The notes under the pieces: model-generated
The model's database searches: none
Told to the model about the DNA's origin: nothing
Seen by the model: the letters and a program-made list of their open reading frames with translations, nothing else
NCBI GenBank assembly: GCA_025353585.1
Contig: JANXOM010000229.1
Span: 24,206-88,205, forward strand
Source of the DNA: Deltaproteobacteria bacterium
GTDB taxonomy: Bacteria; Myxococcota_A; Polyangia; Haliangiales; Haliangiaceae
DNA length: 64,000 nucleotides
Direction: 5' to 3'
Shown here: in pieces, positions 27,040 through 35,417 of the stretch
How the letters are laid out: every line of letters begins with the position of its first letter
How positions within the stretch are numbered: position 1 is the first letter of the stretch
Made by a program: the position numbers and the translations under genes

Positions 27040-28037
27040 GGTGCCTCGAGCGGCAGGACGCTGTTCCAGGCGGGCTCGCCGGACAGCACGCGGAGCGCTT
27101 CTTCGGCGGCCTTGCGCCGCATCTCCTCGACCGCCTCGGCCGAGTAAAACGCGCAGTGGGGCGTGATCAGCAAGCGGTCGCGGACGTCGGGCGCGCCGGC
27201 CATCCAGTCCCGGATCAGCGGATCTGTCGGGTCGGCCGGCTCTGCTGGCAGCACGTCGAAGCCCGCGCAGCGGACGTGCCCGCTGCGAAACGCGGCCGTG
27301 AAGGCGGCCCAGTCGAGGACCGGGCCACGCGCGGTGTTGATGACGACGAGCCCCCGGCGCGCCGCGGCGAAGAACTCGGCTCCGACGAGGCCGCGGGTCG
27401 ACTGCGTCAGCGGCACGTGCAGGCTGACGACGTCGCTGGCGGCGGCGAGCTCGGCGAGCGAGCGATAGCAGGTGAGCCCGAGCGCCTTGTCCCACCCCTG
27501 CGGCTTGTACGGATCGTAGTAGGCGACCTGCATCCCGAACGCCTTGGCCCGGAGCGCCGTGGCCGTGCCGATCCGTCCGAGCCCGACGATCCCGAGCGTC
27601 TTCCCCGTGAGCCGGAACGAGGGGGCCAGGCCCCAGCTCCACACGCCGCCCCGCGCCACGCGGTCGTTGCTGGCGAGCCCCCGCGCCAGGCCGAGCAGCA
27701 GCGCGAGCGCGTGGTCGGCGACATCGTGCGTGCCGTAGTCGGGGACGTTGCAGACCTCGATCCCGCGAGCGCGCGCGGCCGCCAGGTCGACGTTGTCGAA
27801 GCCGACCCCGACGCGGACGATGACCTTGCACTGCCAGAGCGACGCGAGCACGTCCGCGGTCCAGCCGATGTCATGCCACGCGAGGATCGCGTCGGCGTCC
27901 TCGATGCGGCCGCGGAGCTCGGCGGCGCTCGTCGCGTGGAGGGCCCGCACGGTCGCGCGCGTGCCGAACACCGCCTCCTCGACCGTCGCCGGCGCCGTGA
28001 CCCGGTCCGGGATCACGACCGTCCACGGCGCGCTCAC
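27036..28037 (-). CDS. D-2-hydroxyacid dehydrogenase, CtBP-like
   Basis: 333 residues from GTG 28037, coupled by GTGA to the upstream FAH gene. The NAD-binding core is TLGIVGLGRIGTATALRAKA; the substrate side shows VGVGFDNVDLAAARARGIEV and NVPDYGTHDVADHALALLLG; the catalytic Arg is in NTARGPVLD and the catalytic His in ITPHCAFYSAEAVEEMR. The family reversibly reduces 2-keto acids to D-2-hydroxyacids. In this operon, between a keto-acid-handling FAH enzyme and a polymerase, its substrate is probably a short or sugar-derived keto acid; this is inference. Confidence 0.88.
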   Translation of the reverse strand: MSAPWTVVIPDRVTAPATVEEAVFGTRATVRALHATSAAELRGRIEDADAILAWHDIGWTADVLASLWQCKVIVRVGVGFDNVDLAAARARGIEVCNVPDYGTHDVADHALALLLGLARGLASNDRVARGGVWSWGLAPSFRLTGKTLGIVGLGRIGTATALRAKAFGMQVAYYDPYKPQGWDKALGLTCYRSLAELAAASDVVSLHVPLTQSTRGLVGAEFFAAARRGLVVINTARGPVLDWAAFTAAFRSGHVRCAGFDVLPAEPADPTDPLIRDWMAGAPDVRDRLLITPHCAFYSAEAVEEMRRKAAEEALRVLSGEPAWNSVLPLEAP

Positions 28038-28855
28038 GAAGCGCCCTCCGCGACGAACTCGGTGACCAGCGTCCCGAGCCCCGCGATCTCGAGCGTGGCG
28101 CGGCTCCCGACGTGCACGAGCGCCTGGCGCGCGCCGCGCGGCGTCCCTGTCATCACCACGTCCCCCGGCTCGAGGGTCATGAGCCGCGACAAGAACAGGA
28201 CCGACGCGTACGTGTCGAGGACGCGATTGGCGGTGGTCGAGTCCTGCATCACGCGGCCGTCGACGGTCGTCCGCATGTGGCGATCGGCGTCGTCGAAGCC
28301 GCGCACGAGCTCGGGCCCGAGCGGACAGAACCCGTCGAGGCTCTTCGAGCGCGCGAGGTGCCAGTCGCGGCCGAGCACGTTGAGGGCCGTGATGTCGTTG
28401 CCGACCGTCACGCCGAAGACGGCGGCCCGGGCGGCGGCGGTGTCGGCGAGGTTGCGCGCGCGCTGGCCGATCACGGCCGCGACCTCGACCTCGACCCACA
28501 CCTCCGTCGCATCCGCGCGCAACGCGACGCGCGCGGTCGGGCCGGCGAGGCAGTTCGGACCCTTCACGAAGAGGACGGGCTCGAAGCCCGGGTCGGTGAA
28601 GTGCGCCTCGCGCGCGCTCGTTCGCGCGGCCGGATCTTCGAAGAGGTCGCGATAGTTGTAGCCGAGGGCCACGATCTTCGTCGGCTCGGCCGGCGCGAGC
28701 AGCGTCGCGTCGGCGGCCGCCACGACCACGCCCGTCTCGCTCGCATCTGTCCACGGCGCCTGCGCGAGCACGTGCACGCGCGCCGCCCGGCGCGTGCCCC
28801 AGCGCGGGGTCGGCACGTCGGCCGTCGTGAACCGGATGTAGCGGAGCTCGGTCAT
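28034..28855 (-). CDS. Fumarylacetoacetate hydrolase-family enzyme
   Basis: 273 residues from ATG 28855 (ATGA overlap with the cytidylyltransferase). FAH fold signatures are KIVALGYNYRDLFED, VLFVKGPNCLAGP, the metal-site segment VWVEVEVAAVIG, FGVTVGNDITALNV, and EPGDVVMTGTPRG near the end. Members hydrolyse or decarboxylate acylpyruvates or dehydrate or cleave 2-keto-3-deoxy acids. Finding one inside a surface-glycan operon is unusual. It is the only candidate carbon-carbon-bond enzyme beside the cytidylyltransferase, since no NeuB/KdsA-type synthase is present. Confidence 0.85.
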   Translation of the reverse strand: MTELRYIRFTTADVPTPRWGTRRAARVHVLAQAPWTDASETGVVVAAADATLLAPAEPTKIVALGYNYRDLFEDPAARTSAREAHFTDPGFEPVLFVKGPNCLAGPTARVALRADATEVWVEVEVAAVIGQRARNLADTAAARAAVFGVTVGNDITALNVLGRDWHLARSKSLDGFCPLGPELVRGFDDADRHMRTTVDGRVMQDSTTANRVLDTYASVLFLSRLMTLEPGDVVMTGTPRGARQALVHVGSRATLEIAGLGTLVTEFVAEGAS

Positions 28856-29583
28856 GCGTAGGGCGTGCGCGTCTCGGTGAAGCCGGCGGTGCGCAAGAAG
28901 TGCTCCACCATCGGGAACTGCCACTCGAAGTCGATGTCGCAGCCGCCCTCCTGATGCATCGGGTGCACGGTGCGCCCGATCCAGCGAAACGGGATCTCGC
29001 CGCGGCTGTAGTCGAAGCACCGCGGCCGCAGCACGAACACCGAGCAGTCGACGAAGTAGGTGTCGCCCTGGCTATCGCGGTCGCAGGTGGCCTCGCCGAA
29101 CAGCGCCGGATCGACGAACGGCTTGACGAGCCCGTCCTCGATGCGCCGCGCTCGCAGCGCGCTGAACATGTTGTACTTGCTGACCGTCACGGCGGAGTCG
29201 TGGTCCGGGTGCTCGCGCAGGAAGCGGATGCCCTGGTCGATGATGCCCGGGGTGATGGTCGCGCCGTTGGCGAACAGGAGCACGACAAATTCGATCTCCC
29301 CGGTCGCGCGCGCGCGGATGGCCTCGTAGCCGTGCTTGAACGCGTCCTCGGCGAGCGCCTCGTTCGTCGCGAGGAACGCCGGGCGCTCGATGTACTGGCA
29401 GCCCTGCGCGTCGGCGATCGCGTGGATCTGCTCGCAGTCCGTGGACACGAACACGTCCGTGACCTCCCGCGCGTTCTTCGCGGCGAGGATCGGGTAGAGC
29501 GCGAGCGGCCGGCCGAGCAGCGGGCGGACGTTCTTGTCCTTCACGCGGCTTCCTTTGCGACCGATGATGAGCGTCGGGATCAT
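28852..29583 (-). CDS. CMP-sugar-acid cytidylyltransferase-like protein (NeuA/KdsB-type fold)
   Basis: 243 residues from ATG 29583 (ATGA overlap with the HAD gene). The nucleotide-binding start MIPTLIIGRKGSRVKDKNV corresponds to the ARGGSKGIPxKN motif of acylneuraminate cytidylyltransferases, with the first Gly-Gly altered to Lys-Gly. FVSTDCEQIHAIADAQG and EFVVLLFANGATITPGIID also fit the family. It should transfer CMP to a keto acid sugar or similar acid. The acceptor is unknown because the usual synthase partner is absent. Confidence 0.8.
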   Translation of the reverse strand: MIPTLIIGRKGSRVKDKNVRPLLGRPLALYPILAAKNAREVTDVFVSTDCEQIHAIADAQGCQYIERPAFLATNEALAEDAFKHGYEAIRARATGEIEFVVLLFANGATITPGIIDQGIRFLREHPDHDSAVTVSKYNMFSALRARRIEDGLVKPFVDPALFGEATCDRDSQGDTYFVDCSVFVLRPRCFDYSRGEIPFRWIGRTVHPMHQEGGCDIDFEWQFPMVEHFLRTAGFTETRTPYA

Positions 29584-30341
29584 GTGCGGGGCTCCTCGTG
29601 CGCGTGGAGCGCACGTTCGAGATCGGAGAGCTGAAGACAGGGGAGGCCGGCTGTCAAGGAGCGGGCTTCGTCGTCGGGCGCGAGGTAACCCCACAGGGCG
29701 AGGTGCGCGGCGATCCCGTGCTGGCGCGCCGGGAGCGCGTGCTGCACGTAGTCGTCCACGAAGAAGAGGTCCGCCGGCGCGAGCGCGCGGTCGCGTGCCG
29801 TCTCGAGCAAGATCTCCCACTTCTCCTGCTGCGCGGAGCGGGGGAGGTGGCTGGCCGGAGAGAGCGCGGCGCCGTGGTGCGCGCAGATCGCGGCGATCGA
29901 GCGGTCGTCGCGCGTGGACAGGATCGCGGCGCACCCGCGCGCGAGCCGCGCCCGGAACAGGTCCAGCGCCACGACGTGGGGCGTGATCAAGTCGAGCCAG
30001 CGCGGCTCCTGCGCGAGCACGGTGCGCTCCGCGAAGTAGGCCTCCGTGAAGCTCTCGACCGCTGGCCGGCGCGCCTGCGCCAGCGCGCGAAACGCCTCCG
30101 GCGCGGCCGGGACCTCGCCGCGCGCGAGGCACTCGAGCAGCACCGCGAACTGCCATGGCGGCCCGACGTGATAGCGATACCGCGCGAACTCGCTCGCGAG
30201 CGCGGCGGTCGGCCGCTCGGGCCAAGCGGCCGCGAACGTCCACCGCGCCACGTCCGCGCGCACCGTCCGGTACGCGACCTCGAGGCACTCGCGCGCCGAG
30301 TCGAACAGGACGCCGTCGAAGTCGAAGACGAAGAGCGTCAC
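29580..30341 (-). CDS. HAD-superfamily phosphatase-like hydrolase
   Basis: 253 residues from GTG 30341 (GTGA overlap with the GAPDH-like gene). Motif I is FVFDFDGVLFDS with the nucleophile and acid aspartates; motif II is AAILSTRDD; motif IV is LFFVDDYVQHA. It is likely to dephosphorylate a sugar or acid phosphate before cytidylyl activation, as KdsC does before KdsB. Substrate unknown. Confidence 0.85.
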   Translation of the reverse strand: MTLFVFDFDGVLFDSARECLEVAYRTVRADVARWTFAAAWPERPTAALASEFARYRYHVGPPWQFAVLLECLARGEVPAAPEAFRALAQARRPAVESFTEAYFAERTVLAQEPRWLDLITPHVVALDLFRARLARGCAAILSTRDDRSIAAICAHHGAALSPASHLPRSAQQEKWEILLETARDRALAPADLFFVDDYVQHALPARQHGIAAHLALWGYLAPDDEARSLTAGLPCLQLSDLERALHAHEEPRT

Positions 30342-31378
30342 CCGGCCGCCACCAGATCAAGCGCGTCGACGACGCGGCTGGAGTAGCCCCACTCGTTGTC
30401 GTACCAGAGCACCAGCTTGAGCTGCCGGCCCCGGTTCAGCATCAGCCAGCGCGTGTCGATGATGCAGGAGTGGGAGTCGCCGAGGTAGTCGGTCGAGACG
30501 AGCGGCTCGTCGGTGATGCGGATGACCTCGCGCGTGCCCTGCGAGGCGCGCAGCGCGTGGAGGACCTCGAGCACGCTCTCCTCGGTGGCCTCGCGCTCGA
30601 GGTGCAGGCTCAGGTCCGCGCTCGAGACGCACGCCGTGGGCACGCGGTACGACATCGACTTCAGGAGGCCCGTGATCTCCGGCACGATGCGCTCGCACGC
30701 GCCGACGACGGTGGTCGGCTTGGGGATCAGCGAGCCGACGGACGCGCGCCCGAGCGCGTAGTGCGAGTGCGTGCTGCCCGGGTAGGCCTGCGACCGCGAC
30801 GGGCCGTCCATCAGGTTCTGATACGAGAGCCAGGGGTGGAGCGTGGTGATGAAGCCGTAGTCCACGCCGAACCGCGCGTGGAGCGCGCGCATGACCGGCG
30901 CGACCGCGCAGGCGTCGCAGATGCTCGTGGAGACGATCCGGTGCTGGGCCGGATCGAACGCCTTCTCCGTGGCGCCGAAGACGAGCGTGAAGTCGGCGGT
31001 GGGCGCGGCGTGGGTGACGAGCACCGAGCGCATGCGCGGGATCAGCGCGCGCGCGTGCTGCTCGTTGCGGGTGACGCCGGTTGCCTCGATGACGACGTCC
31101 ACGCCCGCTCCGCTCCAGTCGACCTCGGCGATGTCCGGCTGGTGCGTGACGGGGACCCGCCGGCCGGCGATGGCCAGGGCCGCCCCGTCGGCGCGGACCT
31201 CCCCGCCGAGCTTGCCGTAGGTCGTGTCGTATTTGAGCAGGTACGCGAGGTTCGCGACGTCCGCGTTCAGATCGTTGATGTGCACCAGCTCGTGGTGCCC
31301 GCGCGCGAGCAAGATGCGCGCGATGGCGCGGCCGATGCGACCGAACCCGTTGAGACCGATGCGAAGTGGTGGCGTCAT
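30338..31378 (-). CDS. Divergent glyceraldehyde-3-phosphate dehydrogenase-like enzyme
   Basis: 346 residues from ATG 31378 (ATGA overlap). The NAD-binding start RIGLNGFGRIGRAIAR and the C-terminal WYDNEWGYSSRVVDALDLV are classic GAPDH. The catalytic Cys aligns with C154 and the partner His with H181 (TTLHPW), but the usual SCTTNC active-site string is SICDAC here, so only the cysteine is kept. A glycan operon is not a place for the glycolytic enzyme; it may oxidise another phosphorylated aldose or aldehyde, for instance to an acyl or acid product used by the neighbouring HAD, cytidylyltransferase and FAH enzymes. Confidence 0.88.
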   Translation of the reverse strand: MTPPLRIGLNGFGRIGRAIARILLARGHHELVHINDLNADVANLAYLLKYDTTYGKLGGEVRADGAALAIAGRRVPVTHQPDIAEVDWSGAGVDVVIEATGVTRNEQHARALIPRMRSVLVTHAAPTADFTLVFGATEKAFDPAQHRIVSTSICDACAVAPVMRALHARFGVDYGFITTLHPWLSYQNLMDGPSRSQAYPGSTHSHYALGRASVGSLIPKPTTVVGACERIVPEITGLLKSMSYRVPTACVSSADLSLHLEREATEESVLEVLHALRASQGTREVIRITDEPLVSTDYLGDSHSCIIDTRWLMLNRGRQLKLVLWYDNEWGYSSRVVDALDLVAAG

Positions 31379-32547
31379 GAAGTCCTCAGCTCGTCCAGGC
31401 AAGTTGCGATGCGCGCGGCTGCTTCGCCGCGATGAGCCATGTGGTGCTCGAGGTACGCGCCGGCCGCGCGCGTGTCCGCCGCGCCGGCCGCGAGCAGCTG
31501 CCCGACGTCCGCCGCGAGCGTGGACAGGCGGAGCGGCCGCGCGGCCCCCGACGAGACGTAGTCGAACACGTGCCCGTGCCCCGGGATCTCGAGCACGCCG
31601 AGCGGCAAGCCGAACGCGAGCGCCTCGAGGCCGACCGTCGAGGCGAGGACCACGGCGGCGTGACCCATCGCCAGCACGGCGAACAGCGGCTCGGCGCCGA
31701 GGACATGGACGCCGGGGAGATCGCGGGCGGCGGCGCGGAAGGCGTCGACGCTCTCGCGCGCGTGCAGCTTGACGACGATCGCGCGGTCCGCCGCGGCGGC
31801 CACCGGCCGTGCCTTGCGCAGGAACCGGGTGAACAGCGCGAGCTTCTCCGCGGTCGTGCAGAAGCCCTGATCGTCGATGGTGTTCGAGAGATACACGAGC
31901 GGCGCGCGGGTCAGCCCGAGGCGGGCCGCGAGCGCGCGACCGTCCGCCGCCCACGCGCGGGGCTCGACCTCGTCGAAGCGCGGGTTGCCCGTGACATGGA
32001 TGCTGCGGGCCGGCGCGCCGACGGCGCGGAAGTGAGCCGCCGATGCCTCGCCCCACACGCAGATCGCGCTCGCGCCGCTGCTCCCGTACGCGTGGCCGGC
32101 CGTCGTCTCCGTCGGCAGCGGGAACCGGATGCCCTCCTGCAAGAGCGCGAACGGCGTCGTGTGCGTGCGCAGGCTCGCGGCGAGCTCGCCGTACGGGAAC
32201 GCTGCGTCGTTCGGGACGGCAACGACCGCGCTGCCGCGGAGCCACCACCGCAAGCTCGGCTGCAAGGCGAGGCGCCAGAGCATCCGGGTCGCGAGCTGGC
32301 GCGCGCGCGCGCCGCGGCCGCCGTTCGTCCCGAGTCCCGCGCCGGCCGACGGACTCCGGCGGATCCGCGGGAGCGCGCTGTGCAGCGCGACGCCGGGGAG
32401 GCGCGCCGCGAGATCGGGCGTCGGGAAGCCCCGGAGGCCCGTCAGCGACACGAACTGGCACGCGGTGCCGCGCGCGCGGAGCTCGCGGGCGACGGGGACC
32501 ATCATGTCGAGGTGGTGCCTGGGGTTCGAGAAGACGAAGGAGATCAT
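31375..32547 (-). CDS. GT-B-fold capsule/glycerophosphotransferase-like protein
   Basis: 390 residues from ATG 32547 (ATGA overlap with the GT4). The two-lobed GT-B layout is visible: ISFVFSNPRHHLDMMVPVA at the N terminus, VWGEASAAHF and HVTGNPRFDEVEP in the middle, and ASTVGLEALAFGLPLGVLEI in the donor lobe. It resembles capsule KpsS or CDP-glycerol glycerophosphotransferase-like proteins more than GT4. If it uses a cytidine-activated donor, the cytidylyltransferase three genes downstream could supply it. Family assignment is tentative. Confidence 0.65.
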   Translation of the reverse strand: MISFVFSNPRHHLDMMVPVARELRARGTACQFVSLTGLRGFPTPDLAARLPGVALHSALPRIRRSPSAGAGLGTNGGRGARARQLATRMLWRLALQPSLRWWLRGSAVVAVPNDAAFPYGELAASLRTHTTPFALLQEGIRFPLPTETTAGHAYGSSGASAICVWGEASAAHFRAVGAPARSIHVTGNPRFDEVEPRAWAADGRALAARLGLTRAPLVYLSNTIDDQGFCTTAEKLALFTRFLRKARPVAAAADRAIVVKLHARESVDAFRAAARDLPGVHVLGAEPLFAVLAMGHAAVVLASTVGLEALAFGLPLGVLEIPGHGHVFDYVSSGAARPLRLSTLAADVGQLLAAGAADTRAAGAYLEHHMAHRGEAAARIATCLDELRTS

Positions 32548-33674
32548 GCGTGCGTCCCGGCGATCGCCGCTTCGTAGCACGCCAGCGAGGCTGCGGTCGT
32601 GAACCGTCGCGCGCTGTCTCGGGCGCGCTGGCCGAGCCCGGTCGCGAGCGCGGGGTCGTCGAGCACCTGCAGCGTCCGGGCCGCGAGCTGGGCGCTGTCA
32701 CCGACGGGGACGAGGTAGCCGTCCTCGCCGGTCGTGATGATCTCCCGCGGCCCGAAATCGCAGTCGGTCGAGACGACCGGGGTGCCGCATGCCATCGCCT
32801 GCACGAGCGCGCCGGGGAGGCCCTCCGCCCGGCTCGCGTGCAAGACGAGCGTCGCGCGCGCCATGTACTTGAAGGGGTTCTTGTCGAAGCCGAGGAAGGC
32901 CACGTCGCGCGCGAGGCCGAGGGCGGCGACGCGGTCGACGAGCTCGTCGAGGAGCGGGCCTTCGCCGAGGATCACGAGGCGCGCCGAGCGGCTCGCGCGG
33001 ATCGTGGCGAACGCCGCGAGCAGCGTCGGGTAATCCTTGATCGCGACGAGCCGGCCGACCGCGAGGATGACCGGCGTGCGATCGCCGGCGGCGAAGAACG
33101 GATGATCGACGGGCGCGGCGGCGAGCGGGCCGAGCTCGTCATCGACGATTGGGTTGTAGATCGTCACGACCTTGGCCGCGGGGAGCCCGAGGCGAGCCAC
33201 GAGATCCGCGGCGAGGCCGCGCGAGACGGCGGTCACGAGATCCGCGCGCCGATAGCTCAGCCGCTTCACCCGGTTCTCGAGGAGCCGACGCAGATAGCCG
33301 CGGTCGGTGCGGATCAGCGCGCTGCGCTCCGACAGCACGAGCCGGGCGCGCGACCGGGCGAGCGCGTGCGCGAGCGCGACGATCACGTTCGACCCGCCGT
33401 GCATCGAGAAGACGATGTCGGGCTGCGTGGCGCGGATGACCCGAGCGAGAGCGGGCGCGGACACGGCGAGGCGCGCCGTGCCCAGCACGTGGACGGGGAC
33501 ATCCGCCGGCACCTCGTCCGCGAGCTGGCCGGTGCGGCGCACGAGCACGAGCTGCGGGGCGAAGCGCGCGCGGTCGAGGAGGCGCAGCAACGTGATCACG
33601 ACCCGATCCGCGCCGCCGGTGGCCAGCGCCGGACAGAACACGAGGACGCGCCGCGCCGGGGGAGCACCCACCAT
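32544..33674 (-). CDS. Glycosyltransferase family 4
   Basis: 376 residues from ATG 33674, 3 bases after the pglD stop. GT-B fold: VLVFCPALATGGADRVVITL with the Gly-Gly entry motif, VLSERSA, the donor half VILAVGRLVAIKDYPTLLAA, LGFDKNPFKYMARA, and the EX7E motif EGLPGALVQA. The order after pglFED suggests it may act on bacillosamine-lipid, as PglA does in Campylobacter, but that is context only. Confidence 0.88.
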   Translation of the reverse strand: MVGAPPARRVLVFCPALATGGADRVVITLLRLLDRARFAPQLVLVRRTGQLADEVPADVPVHVLGTARLAVSAPALARVIRATQPDIVFSMHGGSNVIVALAHALARSRARLVLSERSALIRTDRGYLRRLLENRVKRLSYRRADLVTAVSRGLAADLVARLGLPAAKVVTIYNPIVDDELGPLAAAPVDHPFFAAGDRTPVILAVGRLVAIKDYPTLLAAFATIRASRSARLVILGEGPLLDELVDRVAALGLARDVAFLGFDKNPFKYMARATLVLHASRAEGLPGALVQAMACGTPVVSTDCDFGPREIITTGEDGYLVPVGDSAQLAARTLQVLDDPALATGLGQRARDSARRFTTAASLACYEAAIAGTHA

Positions 33675-33677
33675 GAC

Positions 33678-34301
33678 TTAGATGCCAGCGCGGCGGATTT
33701 GTTCGCGCGCCGGCACGCCCACGGCCACGATATCGGCCGGGAGCGCCGAGACGACGACCGCGCCGGCGCCGACGATGGTCCGGGCGCCGATGGACCGGTT
33801 GGGCGTGACCGACGCGCCGATGCCGATGAAGACCTCGTCGCCGACCCGGACCCCACCGGCCAGGCGCGCCCCCGGCGCGATGTGGACCGCCTCGCCAAGG
33901 GTGCAGTCGTGGTCGACCGAGGCGCCGGTGTTCACGATGCCGTGCGCGCCGATGCGGGTATCGGGCTGCACGATGGCGCCGGCAAACACGACGGTCCCCG
34001 GCCCGAGCGTGACCGACTCGTGCACGACGGCGGCGGGATGGACCACCGTCGCGAAGCGGCAGCTCGCGGCGGTCCCCAGGCGGCGGCGGGTCGCGTTGTG
34101 GCCGATCGCGAGCACGCACGTCTGCGCGGGGTCGCCCAGCGCGTCCGCACATGGCCCGGTCACGGGAATGCCGAGGAGGGCGGTGCCCCAGCGCGCCGGG
34201 TCGTCGTCGTGCACGGCGGCGACGTCCCAGCCCGCCGCGCGCGCGGTCGCGATCACGACCTTCGCGTGTCCACCGGCGCCGACCACGACCAGCACCGGCA
34301 T
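33678..34301 (-). CDS. pglD: UDP-4-amino-sugar N-acetyltransferase (PglD-like)
   Basis: 207 residues. An N-terminal Rossmann-like nucleotide-sugar domain (MPVLVVVGAGGHAKVVIATA, LAIGHNATRRRLG) is followed by a left-handed beta-helix with hexapeptide repeats. The catalytic His region is NTGASVDHDCTLGEAVHIA. The gene follows pglE without a gap. In Campylobacter PglD acetylates UDP-4-amino-4,6-dideoxy-GlcNAc to UDP-N,N'-diacetylbacillosamine, and the order pglF-pglE-pglD here supports the same step. Confidence 0.88.
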   Translation of the reverse strand: MPVLVVVGAGGHAKVVIATARAAGWDVAAVHDDDPARWGTALLGIPVTGPCADALGDPAQTCVLAIGHNATRRRLGTAASCRFATVVHPAAVVHESVTLGPGTVVFAGAIVQPDTRIGAHGIVNTGASVDHDCTLGEAVHIAPGARLAGGVRVGDEVFIGIGASVTPNRSIGARTIVGAGAVVVSALPADIVAVGVPAREQIRRAGI

Positions 34302-35417
34302 CTAGGCCGGCGTGGCCTGGACCGCCGCCACGACGCGCTCGAGGTCCGCGCCGGTGAGCCCCGAGCCGCTCGGCAAGCACAGCCCCGTGTGGAACAGGTC
34401 GGCGGCCACGGCGCCCCCGAACACGCGCGCGCCCGCGAACACCGGCTGGAGGTGCATGGGCTTCCAGACCGGTCGCGCCTCGATGTCGACGGCGGCGAGG
34501 CTCGCGATCAGCGCGTCACGCCGCGCGGGCGAGCCGACGGTCACGCACGTTAGCCAGAACGTGGAGCTCCCGAAGCTCGCCTCGGGCATGAACGTCCACC
34601 CGGGCCGCTCGCCGAGCGTCGTGCGGTAGTGCTCGCGAATCGCGCGCCGGCGCGCGACGCGGCGCTCGAGATCGGCGAGCTGGACGCGGCCGACCGCGGC
34701 GAGGAGGTTGCTGAGCCGGTAGTTGTAGCCGACCTCCCGGTGCTCGTAATGCGCGACCGGCTCGCGCGCCTGCGTCGCGAGGAAGCGCGCGCGGTCGATC
34801 CACTCCTTGCGGGCACCGAGGAGCATGCCGCCGCCCGACGTCGTGATGATCTTGTTCCCGTTGAACGAGAGCACCGCGAGGTCGCCGAACGAGCCCGCCG
34901 GCTTGCCGCGATACGTGGCGCCGAGGGCCTCGGCCGCGTCCTCGACGAGCCAGACGCCGTGGCGCTTGCAGGCGGCCGCGATCGGCTCGAGGTCCGCGCA
35001 CTGGCCGTACAGATCCACGACGATCACGGCCTTGGGCAGCTCGTTCGCGCGCGCGGCCCGCTCGAGCTCGTCGACGAGGATGCCGGGATCCATGTTCCAG
35101 CTGGCGCGCTCGCTGTCGAGGAACACGGGGGTGGCCCCGACGTAGGCGATCGCGTTCGCGGTCGCGGCGAACGTGAGGGTAGAGGTCCAGACGCGGTCGC
35201 CGGCGCCGACGCCGAGCACGAGCAGCGCGAGGTGGAGCGCGGCCGTACCGCTCGAGAGCGCGAGCGCGTACGGGACGCCGAGCCGTGCGCTCATCTCGGC
35301 CTCGAAGCCATCGACGTGGGGGCCGAGCGGCGCGATCCAGTTCGACGCCACCGCCTCGCCGAGCATCGCGAGCTCGCCGCCGGCGAGGTCCGGCGCCGAC
35401 AGGTAGATCCGCGGCAT
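34302..35417 (-). CDS. pglE: UDP-4-keto-sugar aminotransferase (PglE-like, DegT/StrS family)
   Basis: 371 residues from ATG 35417, overlapping the pglF stop by one base. PLP-dependent: the Schiff-base lysine is in SFNGNKIITTSGGGMLLG; other matches to Campylobacter PglE are SNWIAPLGPHVDGFE, EDAAEALGATYRGKPAGSFG, YNYRLSN, RPVWKPMHLQPVFAGA and GLCLPSGSGL. It transfers an amino group to C4 of the keto sugar made by PglF. Confidence 0.92.
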   Translation of the reverse strand: MPRIYLSAPDLAGGELAMLGEAVASNWIAPLGPHVDGFEAEMSARLGVPYALALSSGTAALHLALLVLGVGAGDRVWTSTLTFAATANAIAYVGATPVFLDSERASWNMDPGILVDELERAARANELPKAVIVVDLYGQCADLEPIAAACKRHGVWLVEDAAEALGATYRGKPAGSFGDLAVLSFNGNKIITTSGGGMLLGARKEWIDRARFLATQAREPVAHYEHREVGYNYRLSNLLAAVGRVQLADLERRVARRRAIREHYRTTLGERPGWTFMPEASFGSSTFWLTCVTVGSPARRDALIASLAAVDIEARPVWKPMHLQPVFAGARVFGGAVAADLFHTGLCLPSGSGLTGADLERVVAAVQATPA

